The notes under the pieces: model-generated
What the model was told of the DNA's origin: nothing
Database searches by the model: none
The model's input: only the letters and a program-made list of their open reading frames with translations
Part shown: one piece after another, positions 42,545 to 51,866 of the stretch
Layout: the number at the start of each line of letters is the position of its first letter
Position numbering within the stretch: position 1 is the stretch's first letter
Origin: Allomuricauda sp.
GTDB lineage: Bacteria > Bacteroidota > Bacteroidia > Flavobacteriales > Flavobacteriaceae
DNA length: 64,000 nucleotides
Direction: 5' to 3'
Assembly: GCA_017795045.1 (NCBI GenBank)
Contig: CP051244.1
Location: 3,677,727 to 3,741,726, forward strand
Program-made: the position numbers and the translations under genes

Positions 42545-45220
42545 ATGCTTAGATTGCTGTTGCTTACCCTGATTTCCACCACCATCCTTATCCACTGTAC
42601 CCCAAAAAAGAGCCCCATTGCTTTAACGGACCTTCGCACCGAACATATGGAAGAGCCTTTGGGATTGGATACCGAGCATCCCCGGTTTTCATGGCGGATT
42701 GCCGCGGGGGACCAGCCCGTGAAACATCAGCAGGAATTCCATATGTATGTGGATGTGGATTCTGCAGCCGTGGCCCAAGGCAAGGGCGGCCTATGGGAAA
42801 AGCACAGTACATCGGACAGTATGTTGTTGACCTACGACGGAAAACCGCTCCAAGCGCATACCAAATACTATTGGGGCGTGCAGATCACTGCGGACGATGG
42901 CCGCCAGAGCGATATCACCGTTTCCTCTTTTGAAACGGGGCTGATGGCAACTTCCGACTGGAAAGGCACTTGGATCACCGATGTGGAGGACATGGACCTA
43001 AAACCTGCCCCCTATTTTAGAAAGGAATTCGCACCCGAAAAGAAAGTGGTGAAGGCACGGGCCTACATCACCGCCGCCGGACTGTACGAACTCTACCTGA
43101 ACGGACAAAAAGTGGACGACCATTGGTTGAACCCCATTTACACCCGCTTTGATCGTCGCAACCTGTACGTGACCCATGATGTCACTTCCTATTTTCAGGA
43201 AGGCGAAGTGGCCATTGGGGTGTTGTTGGGGAATGGGTGGTACAACCATCAATCCACCGCGGTCTGGAACTTTCACGAAGCAGGATGGCGTAACCGTCCC
43301 CGTTTTCTGATGGACCTCCAAGTGTGGTATGCAGATGGCACCACCGAAGTATTGGGCACGGACGACACATGGAAAACCGCCTTGGGCCCGGTAGTGTTCA
43401 ACAGCATCTACACGGCAGAACACTACGACGCCCGTTTGGAACTCCCGGGCTGGAACACCGCTGGATTTGACGATTCCCAATGGAAAAATGCCTTGGAGAC
43501 CAAAGCGCCCTCGGAGCAGATTACGGCACAGTCCCTCCCTGCCATCACCGGAAAAAAACTGCCCTTCGCCAGCATGGACAAACGGAGCGACCAACGCTAT
43601 ATTTTTGATTTGGGCCGAAATATCTCCGGGGTCACCGAACTGGCACTGAAAGGGGAAAAAGGCACAGAAATTAGGGTCACGCATGCCGAACAACTGGACA
43701 GTCTGGGCAATCTGGACCTATCCAACATCATTGTGCATTACCGCCCCAAAGACAGCTTGGACCCTTTCCAAACGGATATCTACACCCTTAAGGGTGGCGA
43801 TGAGGAAATGTTCAGGCCACGCTTCAATTACAAAGGGTTCCAATATGTGGAGGTCCAAAGCAACAGGCCCATTGACCTCTCCCTAGAGGACATCACGGCC
43901 CATTTTATCCACAGCGATGTGAAACCCATTGGAAAGATCCACGCCTCCAACGAGACCATCAACAAAATCTGGGAAGCCACCAATGCCAGTTACCTATCCA
44001 ATCTGGTGGGCTACCCCACGGACTGCCCGCAACGGGAAAAGAACGGTTGGACGGGCGATGCACACATCAACATAGAAACGGGGCTCTATAATTTTGATGC
44101 CCTGGGTGTTTATGAAAAATGGATGGACGACCACCGGGACGAGCAGCAGGAAAACGGGGTGCTCCCCTCCATTATTCCCACGTGGGGCGGATGGGGCTAC
44201 GATTGGGGCAACGGCCCGGATTGGACCAGTACCATTGCCATCATCCCGTGGGAGCTGTACCAGTTTTATGGCGATGACCGTGCTTTGCACGAGATGTACG
44301 GACCCTTAAAAAAATATGTGGACCATATCACTTCGCTGAGTTATGAAGGCGGACTCACGGATTGGGGTCTTGGGGATTGGGTTCCCGTAAAATCGGTTAC
44401 GCCCAAGGAATTCACCTCATCCATTTACTATTATGTGGATGCCACCATCTTGGCCAAAACGGCCCAACATTTTGGTAAGGAAGAGGATTATAAAACGTAT
44501 GCAACGCTGGCCGAAAATATCAAAAATGCCATCAATACCAAATATTTAAACCCAGAGACGGGTCTGTACGGCAGTGGTTTTCAAACGGAATTGAGTGCCC
44601 CCTTGTATTGGGGCATTGTACCAGATTCATTGAAACAAAAAGTGGCGGACCAACTGGCCCGGGAAGTCAAAAAAACCAATCATATTGATGTGGGCCTGTT
44701 GGGCACAAAGACCATTTTAGGGGCCTTGAGCCAAAATGGCCATGCAGACCTGGCCTATGTGCTCGCCTCTCAGGAAACCTATCCCTCATGGGGATGGTGG
44801 ATCAAGAACGGGGCCACCACCCTCTATGAAAACTGGGACATTGATGCGTCTTCGGACCTTTCTCGGAACCATATCATGTTCGGAGCCATCAGTGCTTGGT
44901 TCTACAAGGGAATCGGGGGCATTTTGCCCAATGAAGACTCTCCCGGATTCAAGGACTTTACCCTAAAACCCAACTTTGTGGAGGGCCTCACCAATTTTGA
45001 AGCGGAATTTCAAAGTAGCTATGGATTGATCGTTTCCCAATGGGAAAGAAAGGGCGAACCGATAGCATATTCCTGTACAATCCCACCGAACAGCACCGCC
45101 ACCGTGGTACTGCACGGGGGGCACATCACCATGAACGGAAAATCCATGGAACCGACCCAAGAAGGGGTATACGAGATTCCCCTTACTGCAGGCGACTATA
45201 CCTTTTTGATAACCGAATAG
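42545..45220 (+). CDS. alpha-L-rhamnosidase, GH78 family, lipoprotein
   Basis: The 891-residue lipoprotein (lipobox TTILIHC) has the GH78 architecture: an N-terminal fibronectin-like domain (LRTEHMEEPLGLDTEHPRFSW), the Bac_rhamnosid_N sugar-binding domain (KARAYITAAGLYELYLNG) and an (alpha/alpha)6 barrel with DCPQREKNGWTGDAHI. It removes terminal L-rhamnose from glycans. Start ATG 42545 is preferred over 42473 because the signal peptide begins there and TAATTTTAGC, close to the -7 box, lies just before it. It converges with galM and has no copy of the 25-bp operator. Confidence 0.92.
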   Translation: MLRLLLLTLISTTILIHCTPKKSPIALTDLRTEHMEEPLGLDTEHPRFSWRIAAGDQPVKHQQEFHMYVDVDSAAVAQGKGGLWEKHSTSDSMLLTYDGKPLQAHTKYYWGVQITADDGRQSDITVSSFETGLMATSDWKGTWITDVEDMDLKPAPYFRKEFAPEKKVVKARAYITAAGLYELYLNGQKVDDHWLNPIYTRFDRRNLYVTHDVTSYFQEGEVAIGVLLGNGWYNHQSTAVWNFHEAGWRNRPRFLMDLQVWYADGTTEVLGTDDTWKTALGPVVFNSIYTAEHYDARLELPGWNTAGFDDSQWKNALETKAPSEQITAQSLPAITGKKLPFASMDKRSDQRYIFDLGRNISGVTELALKGEKGTEIRVTHAEQLDSLGNLDLSNIIVHYRPKDSLDPFQTDIYTLKGGDEEMFRPRFNYKGFQYVEVQSNRPIDLSLEDITAHFIHSDVKPIGKIHASNETINKIWEATNASYLSNLVGYPTDCPQREKNGWTGDAHINIETGLYNFDALGVYEKWMDDHRDEQQENGVLPSIIPTWGGWGYDWGNGPDWTSTIAIIPWELYQFYGDDRALHEMYGPLKKYVDHITSLSYEGGLTDWGLGDWVPVKSVTPKEFTSSIYYYVDATILAKTAQHFGKEEDYKTYATLAENIKNAINTKYLNPETGLYGSGFQTELSAPLYWGIVPDSLKQKVADQLAREVKKTNHIDVGLLGTKTILGALSQNGHADLAYVLASQETYPSWGWWIKNGATTLYENWDIDASSDLSRNHIMFGAISAWFYKGIGGILPNEDSPGFKDFTLKPNFVEGLTNFEAEFQSSYGLIVSQWERKGEPIAYSCTIPPNSTATVVLHGGHITMNGKSMEPTQEGVYEIPLTAGDYTFLITE

Positions 45221-45226
45221 GGCGTA

Positions 45227-46354
45227 TTATTCCACGGAGAACTTATACACGCAAATGGAATAATATTCCTCGCCGGGATCCAATCGGGTGGATGGAAAAT
45301 TGGGCTGGTTGGGGCTATCCGGAAAATGTTGGGTCTCCAAACAAAATGCCGTCCTAAATTCATAGGCCTTACCCTCCTTGCCCACAATGGAACCATCCAA
45401 AAAATTACCTCCGTAAAACTGTAGTCCGGGCTCATTGGTGTATACTTCCATGGCCCTACCAGAAGTGGGTTCCACCACCTTGGCCGCATAGTTGAGGCCT
45501 TCGCCGTTTTGCTCAAGCACAAAATTATGGTCGTATCCCATGCCGTAGTCCAACTGTTGGTTTTTCACCTCCAATTCCGCTCCGATGGGTTTTAATTCCT
45601 GAAAATCGAACGGAGTGCCTTCCACGGCTGCGATCTCCCCAGTCGGAATCAATCCGGCATCCACAGGCGTATAGTGCGCAGCATGTATCTGAAGGAGATG
45701 GTCATTGATCGTGCCATTGCCGGCACCATGCAGGTTAAAGAACGAATGGTGGGTAAGGTTCACCACGGTACTTTGGTCCGTAGTGGCCCAATACTCTATT
45801 TTGAGTTCATTTTCATCCGTCAATTGGTACAACACCCGTACCACTAGATTCCCCGGATATCCTTCTTCCCCATCTTTGGAGAGATAAGTCAGCTCCAAGG
45901 TCTGTGCATCCACTTGTTTGGCATCCCATACCACGGCATCAAAACCCTTGTTTCCTCCATGAAGGGAATTGGCTCCATTATTGGTGGCCAAGGTGTACTC
46001 CTTGTCATCCAAGGTAAATTTTCCATGGGCAATCCGATTGCCATAACGCCCAATAAGGGCACCAAAATATTTCTCCTTGGCGTTAAGGAAATCATCGATA
46101 TTTTCATGCCCAAGGACCACATCCTCATAATTGCCCGATTTATCGGGCAGCCACAAGGAAACGACCTTGCCGCCATAATTGGTAATCTCGGTCACTGTGC
46201 CTTGTTCATTTTCAAGAACGTAAAGGCTAACTTGCTTGCCATCTACAATCTTCTCGAAATTTTTCTTGTCTATCCGTTTTATGGTCTTTTCTTGAGGTTT
46301 CACGCAGCTAAAAAGGAGTAAAGAAACTACTATTAAATGAAATATTCTTTTCAT
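45227..46354 (-). CDS. galM: aldose 1-epimerase (galactose mutarotase), lipoprotein
   Basis: The 375-residue protein has a lipobox (LLLFSC) and the GalM motifs NYGGKVVSLWLPD, NSLHGGNKGFDAVVWDA, NLTHHSFFNLHG (catalytic His) and EPGLQFYGGNF (catalytic Glu). It interconverts beta and alpha anomers of galactose, here outside the cytoplasm. It starts 5 bp after the GH2 gene, so the two are one operon under the operator at 48255: the GH2 enzyme frees galactose and GalM prepares it for uptake and GalK. Confidence 0.94.
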   Translation of the reverse strand: MKRIFHLIVVSLLLFSCVKPQEKTIKRIDKKNFEKIVDGKQVSLYVLENEQGTVTEITNYGGKVVSLWLPDKSGNYEDVVLGHENIDDFLNAKEKYFGALIGRYGNRIAHGKFTLDDKEYTLATNNGANSLHGGNKGFDAVVWDAKQVDAQTLELTYLSKDGEEGYPGNLVVRVLYQLTDENELKIEYWATTDQSTVVNLTHHSFFNLHGAGNGTINDHLLQIHAAHYTPVDAGLIPTGEIAAVEGTPFDFQELKPIGAELEVKNQQLDYGMGYDHNFVLEQNGEGLNYAAKVVEPTSGRAMEVYTNEPGLQFYGGNFLDGSIVGKEGKAYEFRTAFCLETQHFPDSPNQPNFPSTRLDPGEEYYSICVYKFSVE

Positions 46355-46359
46355 GGCCC

Positions 46360-48198
46360 CTAGTTCTTGTACAAGGCTGAATTGGCTTTGTGCACTTCAT
46401 CCACATCCATTTTGATGATGGCCCTGTCATAGGTCATGAGACCATTTACCTCGCCTTCAACATCCGTGGTCTGGGTATAGATAGCCGCAGAAAGTCCGTC
46501 CTTGATCAATGCTGGGATTTTGACCAACAGCTCTTTGTACGAACTCAGTAATTCGTCCCTTCCGGTAAGGTTTCTATACCCCCAGTTTTTGTCCTTTTGC
46601 CACAAATGTCCTTCCAATGGCAATCCCAGTCCGCCAAATTCACCCAACAAAAGGATCCTTCCGTTGATGATGTCCGGGGCGTGAAGATTTCTTTGGGGCA
46701 TGGAGGGTCCTGGGTATCTGTGCTCATCCACCGTATGGCCGGCCGCTAAGAAATTCCCTCCACTGGGTCCATTGACCAAGCGGGAAGGATCGTATTCCAT
46801 AGTCCAATTGATGACCTCAACGGTATTGAACTGCCCCCATGCCTCATTGAAGGGCACCCACATAACTATGGAGGGTTTGTTATGATTGGCGTCCATAATC
46901 GCCTTCCATTCCTTATAAAATTGATGGGCCGATTGTGCGCTTCGCTCCATTTCCCTTCCATCATAGCCGGATGGCCCTCTCCAATCGGCACTTTTATCGC
47001 CGTTGGGCATATCCTGCCATACCAACATGCCCAATCGGTCGCAATGGTAGTACCATCTGGCAGGTTCCACCTTCACATGTTTTCTGATGGTATTGAACCC
47101 CAGTTTTTTGGTCACCTCAATGTCGTAGGCCAAGGCTTCGTCCGATGGGGCCGTGTACAGACCATCGGGCCACCAGCCTTGGTCCAAAGTACCGTATTGA
47201 AAAAGTATTTGATTGTTCAGCGCCATTCGCATGTGGCCGTTGGCATCCTTTACCGCGGAAATCTTTCGCATGCCAAAATAGCTTTCCACCTCGTCCACTT
47301 TTTTGCCATTTCGCAACAAGGCCACCTTCAAGTCATACAAAAATGGATTGTCTGGCGACCATAGTTTGGCGTCCTTGATATTCAGTGCCACATCTTGTCC
47401 AACGGAACCCTTGGCCGAAGCTACCGTTGTGCTTCCATCAAGTGCCGTAAGCTGTACCGAATATTCGTCTCCAAGATGTCCGTTGCCTACGGTCTTGACC
47501 ATCAATCTGCCCTGATCAATATCGGGGGTGATTTTTATATGTTGGATGGATTTTTTGGGAACGGGTTCCATCCAAACGGTTTGCCATATTCCCGTTACCG
47601 GGGTATACCATATGCCGCTGGGCTTTGTCACCTGCTTGCCCCTGGGCTGGGTACCGTCGCTGGAAGGATCCCATACTTTAACCACCAGTTCTTGCCAACC
47701 TGAACGGTTCAAGGTAGCGGTGACATCAAATGAAAAGGGGTCATACCCGCCTTGGTGCATCCCCACCAACTTGCCGTTCACATACACCGTGGCTTCCCAA
47801 TCCACTGCTCCAAAGTGCAATACCACATTTTGATTCTTCCATGAGGCCGGCACTTGGAATTTTGTACGGTACCAGACCACTTCATCATCCCCTACCCTTT
47901 TTTTGACGCCAGATAATGAAGATTCAACCGCAAAGGGAACCGTAATCTTCCCATCGAAGGTGGTGGGTCGTTCTCCAGCCTGATTCGTGATACCATAGTC
48001 CCATTGTCCATTGAGGTTTTCCCATTTAACCCTTTTTAATTGGGGCCGTGGGTACTCTGGCAAAGGCTCATCAACATTTAGCTGACTGGCCCACTGGGTC
48101 TTCAAATCCGAAGAACTCTCTTGGGCATCCACAAATTGGGAAAGGGCCAAAAAGCAAAGAATTAAAATGCCTCTGACCATGGTCTTTGTACGAATCAT
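46360..48198 (-). CDS. glycoside hydrolase family 2 enzyme (beta-galactosidase/glucuronidase type), secreted
   Basis: From ATG 48198 the 612-residue protein has a signal peptide (ILILCFLALSQFVDAQ), a sugar-binding jelly roll (YRTKFQVPASW...LHFGAVDWEATVYVNG), an immunoglobulin-like middle domain and a TIM barrel. The catalytic acid/base lies in WVPFNEAWGQF and the nucleophile in LLGEFGGLG. It probably releases galactose or a related sugar from a polysaccharide in the periplasm. It is the first gene of a unit with galM. ATG 48180 is an alternative start. Substrate is inferred from the galactose context. Confidence 0.88.
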   Translation of the reverse strand: MIRTKTMVRGILILCFLALSQFVDAQESSSDLKTQWASQLNVDEPLPEYPRPQLKRVKWENLNGQWDYGITNQAGERPTTFDGKITVPFAVESSLSGVKKRVGDDEVVWYRTKFQVPASWKNQNVVLHFGAVDWEATVYVNGKLVGMHQGGYDPFSFDVTATLNRSGWQELVVKVWDPSSDGTQPRGKQVTKPSGIWYTPVTGIWQTVWMEPVPKKSIQHIKITPDIDQGRLMVKTVGNGHLGDEYSVQLTALDGSTTVASAKGSVGQDVALNIKDAKLWSPDNPFLYDLKVALLRNGKKVDEVESYFGMRKISAVKDANGHMRMALNNQILFQYGTLDQGWWPDGLYTAPSDEALAYDIEVTKKLGFNTIRKHVKVEPARWYYHCDRLGMLVWQDMPNGDKSADWRGPSGYDGREMERSAQSAHQFYKEWKAIMDANHNKPSIVMWVPFNEAWGQFNTVEVINWTMEYDPSRLVNGPSGGNFLAAGHTVDEHRYPGPSMPQRNLHAPDIINGRILLLGEFGGLGLPLEGHLWQKDKNWGYRNLTGRDELLSSYKELLVKIPALIKDGLSAAIYTQTTDVEGEVNGLMTYDRAIIKMDVDEVHKANSALYKN

Positions 48199-48254
48199 AT
48201 CTGTTTTGTTTTGAGGGGTCGAGCAAAACTGACATCGACCCTTTTTACGTGCAG

Positions 48255-48279
48255 AATAAAAGTACAAAAAACTTTTATT
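48255..48279. promoter_or_regulatory. 25-bp palindromic operator, copy 1 (GH2-galM)
   Basis: AATAAAAGT at 48255-48263 and ACTTTTATT at 48271-48279 are perfect inverted copies with a 7-bp spacer, 57 bp upstream of the GH2 ATG. The same 9-7-9 architecture recurs at 51824 and 52705. Confidence 0.75.
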
Positions 48280-48340
48280 AAATCATCACTGATGATGGGC
48301 AGAGTATTTTTTAGTGGTAAATCTCTCTAAACCAAACCGT

Positions 48341-49249
48341 TTATTTGAGCGTGTTGGTCTGCTCACTATAGGTGCTTTCGAAAATCTTGTCGGCATTGGC
48401 AGATTCAAAGCCATCCCTCCGTTGGGCACGGTCCACCAATCCTGATTGTTTTACATGGCCCGGTAACGGCAAGCGTTCGGCAAATTCCACATAGCTCCCC
48501 GCAATTTTGGAAGTCTCACCATCTGCAAATTCCGCATCGATCATCTGTGCTATGGAACTGCTCTGTTTCAACAATCCATCCTCACTTGTTTTGATCTTTC
48601 CCCCGGAGGAATTCAGTTGTACGCCTATGGATTCCAAAAACATATTGAACTTTTCAATGGTGTTGTACGTTTCCGGTAAATCGTGGACGCTTATGGTGTA
48701 GTGGTTCAGGTAATAGCGGTTGTAGATGACCCAAGCCGCATATTCGCTTTCTTGGGCAAGTGTATTAAAATCGGACAAGGTGGGCAATTGCCAAAGGGGT
48801 TTGTAAAAGAAATCTCCCACCTCTTGGGGATTATCCAAGTCCAGTTGATCCACAGGGTCTCCTTTAAGACTCCCTGCATACTTATGGATGATGCCCTGAA
48901 CTTCTTCGGACATGTCACCCACTCGTAATTCACTGATAAAGATTCTTGGAAAATCGGGATTGGGCGGCGCATACCAATAGGCATTCAATTTTTTCCCTTC
49001 AAAATAGTAGTAGTCCTTTTTGGAGTATCCATAATGCAAGAAGATTTTTTCAAAAGAAGCGATTCCCAAATGGGGCACCCCCAAGGTCCGAAAGGCGATA
49101 TGGTCGTTTACGATATCATCCGTGTCCCCTATCATGGCGTTCTTCACCATGGCGGAAGTGATCTTTTCCACATCGGGCACCCTTTGCTTGTAAGGATCCA
49201 TCAGGGCTTTGAGAATTTGCTGCAAATCTTTTGTATCTGTTGTTTTCAT
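48341..49249 (-). CDS. DUF1338 family protein (2-oxoadipate dioxygenase/decarboxylase-like)
   Basis: The 302-residue protein belongs to DUF1338: N-terminal DHIAFRTLGVPHLGI, VNDHIAFR His ligand, IYNRYYLNHYTISVHDLP (second His) and SSSIAQMIDAEFADG with a Glu near the end. HglS of this family converts 2-oxoadipate to 2-hydroxyglutarate in lysine breakdown, using Fe(II). This is a shorter form than HglS, so the substrate may differ. It diverges from a LysR regulator 73 bp away, which probably controls it. Confidence 0.85.
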   Translation of the reverse strand: MKTTDTKDLQQILKALMDPYKQRVPDVEKITSAMVKNAMIGDTDDIVNDHIAFRTLGVPHLGIASFEKIFLHYGYSKKDYYYFEGKKLNAYWYAPPNPDFPRIFISELRVGDMSEEVQGIIHKYAGSLKGDPVDQLDLDNPQEVGDFFYKPLWQLPTLSDFNTLAQESEYAAWVIYNRYYLNHYTISVHDLPETYNTIEKFNMFLESIGVQLNSSGGKIKTSEDGLLKQSSSIAQMIDAEFADGETSKIAGSYVEFAERLPLPGHVKQSGLVDRAQRRDGFESANADKIFESTYSEQTNTLK

Positions 49250-49286
49250 AGCGTATGATCAATAATCAGGATATCAAAATTAGCTG

Positions 49287-49294
49287 TACCTTTG
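49287..49294 (+). promoter_or_regulatory. -7 promoter element (TACCTTTG) for the LysR gene
   Basis: TACCTTTG matches TAnnTTTG and ends 28 bp before the LysR ATG at 49323. No clear -33 TTG. Confidence 0.5.
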
Positions 49295-49304
49295 ATTCTA
49301 AACA

Positions 49305-49333
49305 ATTCTTATTTTTAATAAAATGATAAGAAT
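49305..49333. promoter_or_regulatory. inverted repeat ATTCTTAT-N13-ATAAGAAT at the LysR start
   Basis: ATTCTTAT (49305-49312) and ATAAGAAT (49326-49333) are perfect inverted copies. They lie just downstream of the LysR -7 element and cover its ATG, a fitting place for self-repression. A LysR binding site is inferred. Confidence 0.5.
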
Positions 49334-50210
49334 AATTAATCAATTGGAGTTTCATCATCTGCGTAGTTTTCTGGCCTTGGCGGAAACCTTACACTTTGGG
49401 AAAGCCGCAGAAGCCTTACATATTTCGCAATCTGCATTAAGTCAACAAATTAAACAGCTCGAGGCGATACTGGGCACCACCTTGTTTGATCGGACCAATC
49501 GGAGCGTAGCGCTTAATAGGGCCGGACAACTTTTCTTACGGGAAGCCCAGTTGGTGGAGGCCCAATTGAAAAAATCCATTGCGCGTTGGCAATCCGAACA
49601 CCAAGGAAATCAGGGTGAAATCCACATTGGCTTTGTGGGTTCCGCCATGCAATGTTATCTGCCTCCCTTATTAAAAGAGTTCGGACGCAGCCACGCCCAC
49701 ATACAGCTCCACCTTGAGGAACTTACCAACGAGGAACAACTCGAAGCCCTTAAGAGTGGGGATTTGGACATTGGTTTTATGCGATCCAACCAGATAGCTC
49801 ACAGCATGAACATCAAATCCGTTTATGAAGAAAATTTTTCCTTGGTATTGCCAAGTGAGCATCCCATCACCCAAGAAAATTTTAAAAATCTGGGGCAGTT
49901 GGCCCAAGAGCGCTTCATCCTTTTTCCTAATGAAAAAAGCCCCCTCTACTACCAGCAGATCTTAAATATGTGTGCCTTCCATGGGTTTGTTCCGCAGATT
50001 TCCCACCGTTCCATTCATGGCCCTACCATCTTTATGTTGGTAGAAAATGGCATGGGCGTTTCCATTGTGCCCAATTCATTGCGCGACGAGCACAATTACA
50101 ACATCCGATTTATAGAACTGAACAACATCAAACAAAAAACCAATCTCTTTGCGGTCTGGAACAAAACCAATGACAATGCTGCGTTCCAGAATTTTCTACC
50201 GATGCTGTGA
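49323..50210 (+). CDS. LysR family transcriptional regulator
   Basis: A 295-residue LysR protein: helix-turn-helix in HHLRSFLALAETLHFGKAAEALHISQSALSQ, then QIKQLEAILGTTLFDRTNRSV, and the type 2 periplasmic-binding fold for the inducer. It diverges from the DUF1338 gene, the standard arrangement for a LysR and its target. The TTG at 49344 would give the usual LEFHHLR start; the ATG at 49323 is within a palindrome. Inducer unknown. Confidence 0.92.
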   Translation: MIRIINQLEFHHLRSFLALAETLHFGKAAEALHISQSALSQQIKQLEAILGTTLFDRTNRSVALNRAGQLFLREAQLVEAQLKKSIARWQSEHQGNQGEIHIGFVGSAMQCYLPPLLKEFGRSHAHIQLHLEELTNEEQLEALKSGDLDIGFMRSNQIAHSMNIKSVYEENFSLVLPSEHPITQENFKNLGQLAQERFILFPNEKSPLYYQQILNMCAFHGFVPQISHRSIHGPTIFMLVENGMGVSIVPNSLRDEHNYNIRFIELNNIKQKTNLFAVWNKTNDNAAFQNFLPML

Positions 50211-50224
50211 TCAATCTTTGAATG

Positions 50225-51775
50225 CTACCACCAGATGGCGTACAGGAAGGCAAGGATTCCAATAATGATGAAGGTGGATATGTTGAAGGCCCTTGAAGTC
50301 TTAAAGAGTTCCGGATTGATGTAAATCGCTTTTTGATCCCCTTCCTTATTCTCCACCAGTGAAATAATCACCAATACCGCTGTAAGTACCAGAAAGCTCA
50401 CTCCCATACGATCCATGAAAGGGAAGTCGGGAAACGCATACTTGATAACAATCGAAAGGGGAATGGAGAATACTATGGTCCAAAAGGCGCCATTGGCGGA
50501 GGCTTTCTTCCAAAACATCCCAAACAAGAATACCACCACGACCCCGGGACTGATAAAACCGGTATATTCCTGTATGTATTGAAACGCTTGGTCCAATCCG
50601 CCCAACATCGGGGCAACGATCACACCCAAGAGCAATGATAGCCCTGCAAACGCTTTTCCGATGAAAACAAGTCTTTTACTCGACTCTTCCTTGAACAACG
50701 GTTTGTAGATATCCAAGGTAAAAATGGTGGTGGCACTGTTGACCATGGAACTAAGGGAAGATCCAATAGCCGAAATCAATGCAGCAAACGCCAATCCTTT
50801 GAGTCCGGTTCCCACATAATTTTTCAACACCCATGGATAGGCCTCGTCCGGCAAATCCAAATCAGCACCCAAGACATAGGCCGCTATTCCGGGTACCACC
50901 ACGATAATGGGCAATAAAATTTTGAGAAAGGCAGCAAAAATGGTTCCTTTCTGCGCCTCCTTGATGTTCTTGGCCCCCAAGGAACGTTGAATGATGTACT
51001 GATTGGTTCCCCAGTAATACAAGTTCGCCACCCATAACCCGCCAACCAAAACACTGATTCCAGGCAGGTTTTTATACTCGGGATGGCCTTTGTCCAAAAT
51101 CATATCGAATTTCTCCGGGGCCTTCTCGATCAAGGTTATAAATCCGTTGAGAAAATCCCCTCCCAAGGCCTCAAGGACCAAAATACTGGAAACCAAGCCT
51201 CCAAATACCAACACGACCACTTGTATCACATCGGTCCATACTACCGCTTTTAAGCCCCCAAAAATGGAGAATGTAGCCGCGAACAATGCCAACCCTATCA
51301 CCCCATACAGCATATCGATATCCAATATGGTCTTCAGGGCCAAACTGCCCAAGTAGAGTACCGAGGTAATGTTCACGAACACAAAGAGCAACACCCAAAA
51401 CACCGCCATGGTACTTTTGACACGCTTATCGAAGCGTCGCTCCAAAAACTGCGGCATGGTGTATATGTTGTTTTTTAAGAAGATGGGCAGGAAGAACTTG
51501 GCCACAATGATAAGGGTCAGGGCCGCCATCAATTCATAAGAGGCAATTGCCATGCCCACTACATAGCCTGATCCAGACATCCCTATAAATTGCTCCGCAG
51601 AAATATTGGAGGCAATCAACGAGCCCCCAATGGCCCACCATGGAAGGGATTTCCCCGCCAAAAAATATTCTTGTTCGTTCCGGTTTCTATTCTTGACCGA
51701 AATCCATATACCTATACTGGCCAAAATGACCAAGTATCCAATAAAAACAATGAAATCCAGTTTGGCAAAATCCAT
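50225..51775 (-). CDS. sodium/solute symporter (SSS/SGLT family), probable sugar transporter
   Basis: The 516-residue protein has about 14 hydrophobic spans and the SSS motifs VGMAIASYELMAAL, GGLKAVVWTDVIQVVVLVFGG, LYYWGTNQYIIQRSLGAKN and FAALISAIGSSLSSMVNSATTIFTLDIY. It is close to SGLT-type sugar symporters and probably brings galactose in with sodium. It has its own copy of the 25-bp operator, 49 bp upstream of its ATG, shared with the divergent-side region of the NUDIX gene. It converges with the LysR gene. Confidence 0.9.
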   Translation of the reverse strand: MDFAKLDFIVFIGYLVILASIGIWISVKNRNRNEQEYFLAGKSLPWWAIGGSLIASNISAEQFIGMSGSGYVVGMAIASYELMAALTLIIVAKFFLPIFLKNNIYTMPQFLERRFDKRVKSTMAVFWVLLFVFVNITSVLYLGSLALKTILDIDMLYGVIGLALFAATFSIFGGLKAVVWTDVIQVVVLVFGGLVSSILVLEALGGDFLNGFITLIEKAPEKFDMILDKGHPEYKNLPGISVLVGGLWVANLYYWGTNQYIIQRSLGAKNIKEAQKGTIFAAFLKILLPIIVVVPGIAAYVLGADLDLPDEAYPWVLKNYVGTGLKGLAFAALISAIGSSLSSMVNSATTIFTLDIYKPLFKEESSKRLVFIGKAFAGLSLLLGVIVAPMLGGLDQAFQYIQEYTGFISPGVVVVFLFGMFWKKASANGAFWTIVFSIPLSIVIKYAFPDFPFMDRMGVSFLVLTAVLVIISLVENKEGDQKAIYINPELFKTSRAFNISTFIIIGILAFLYAIWW

Positions 51776-51823
51776 AATTTCAAATTATCTCCGAAGGGGA
51801 CGTTTGGGTTCCAATATAGAAAT

Positions 51824-51848
51824 AATAAATGTAAAACAAACTTTTATT
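51824..51848. promoter_or_regulatory. 25-bp palindromic operator, copy 2 (symporter)
   Basis: AATAAATGT at 51824-51832 and ACTTTTATT at 51840-51848 pair with one mismatch around a 7-bp spacer. It lies 49 bp upstream of the symporter ATG and downstream of the NUDIX gene's stop. Confidence 0.72.
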
Positions 51849-51866
51849 ATCTCAATTCATTGATAT

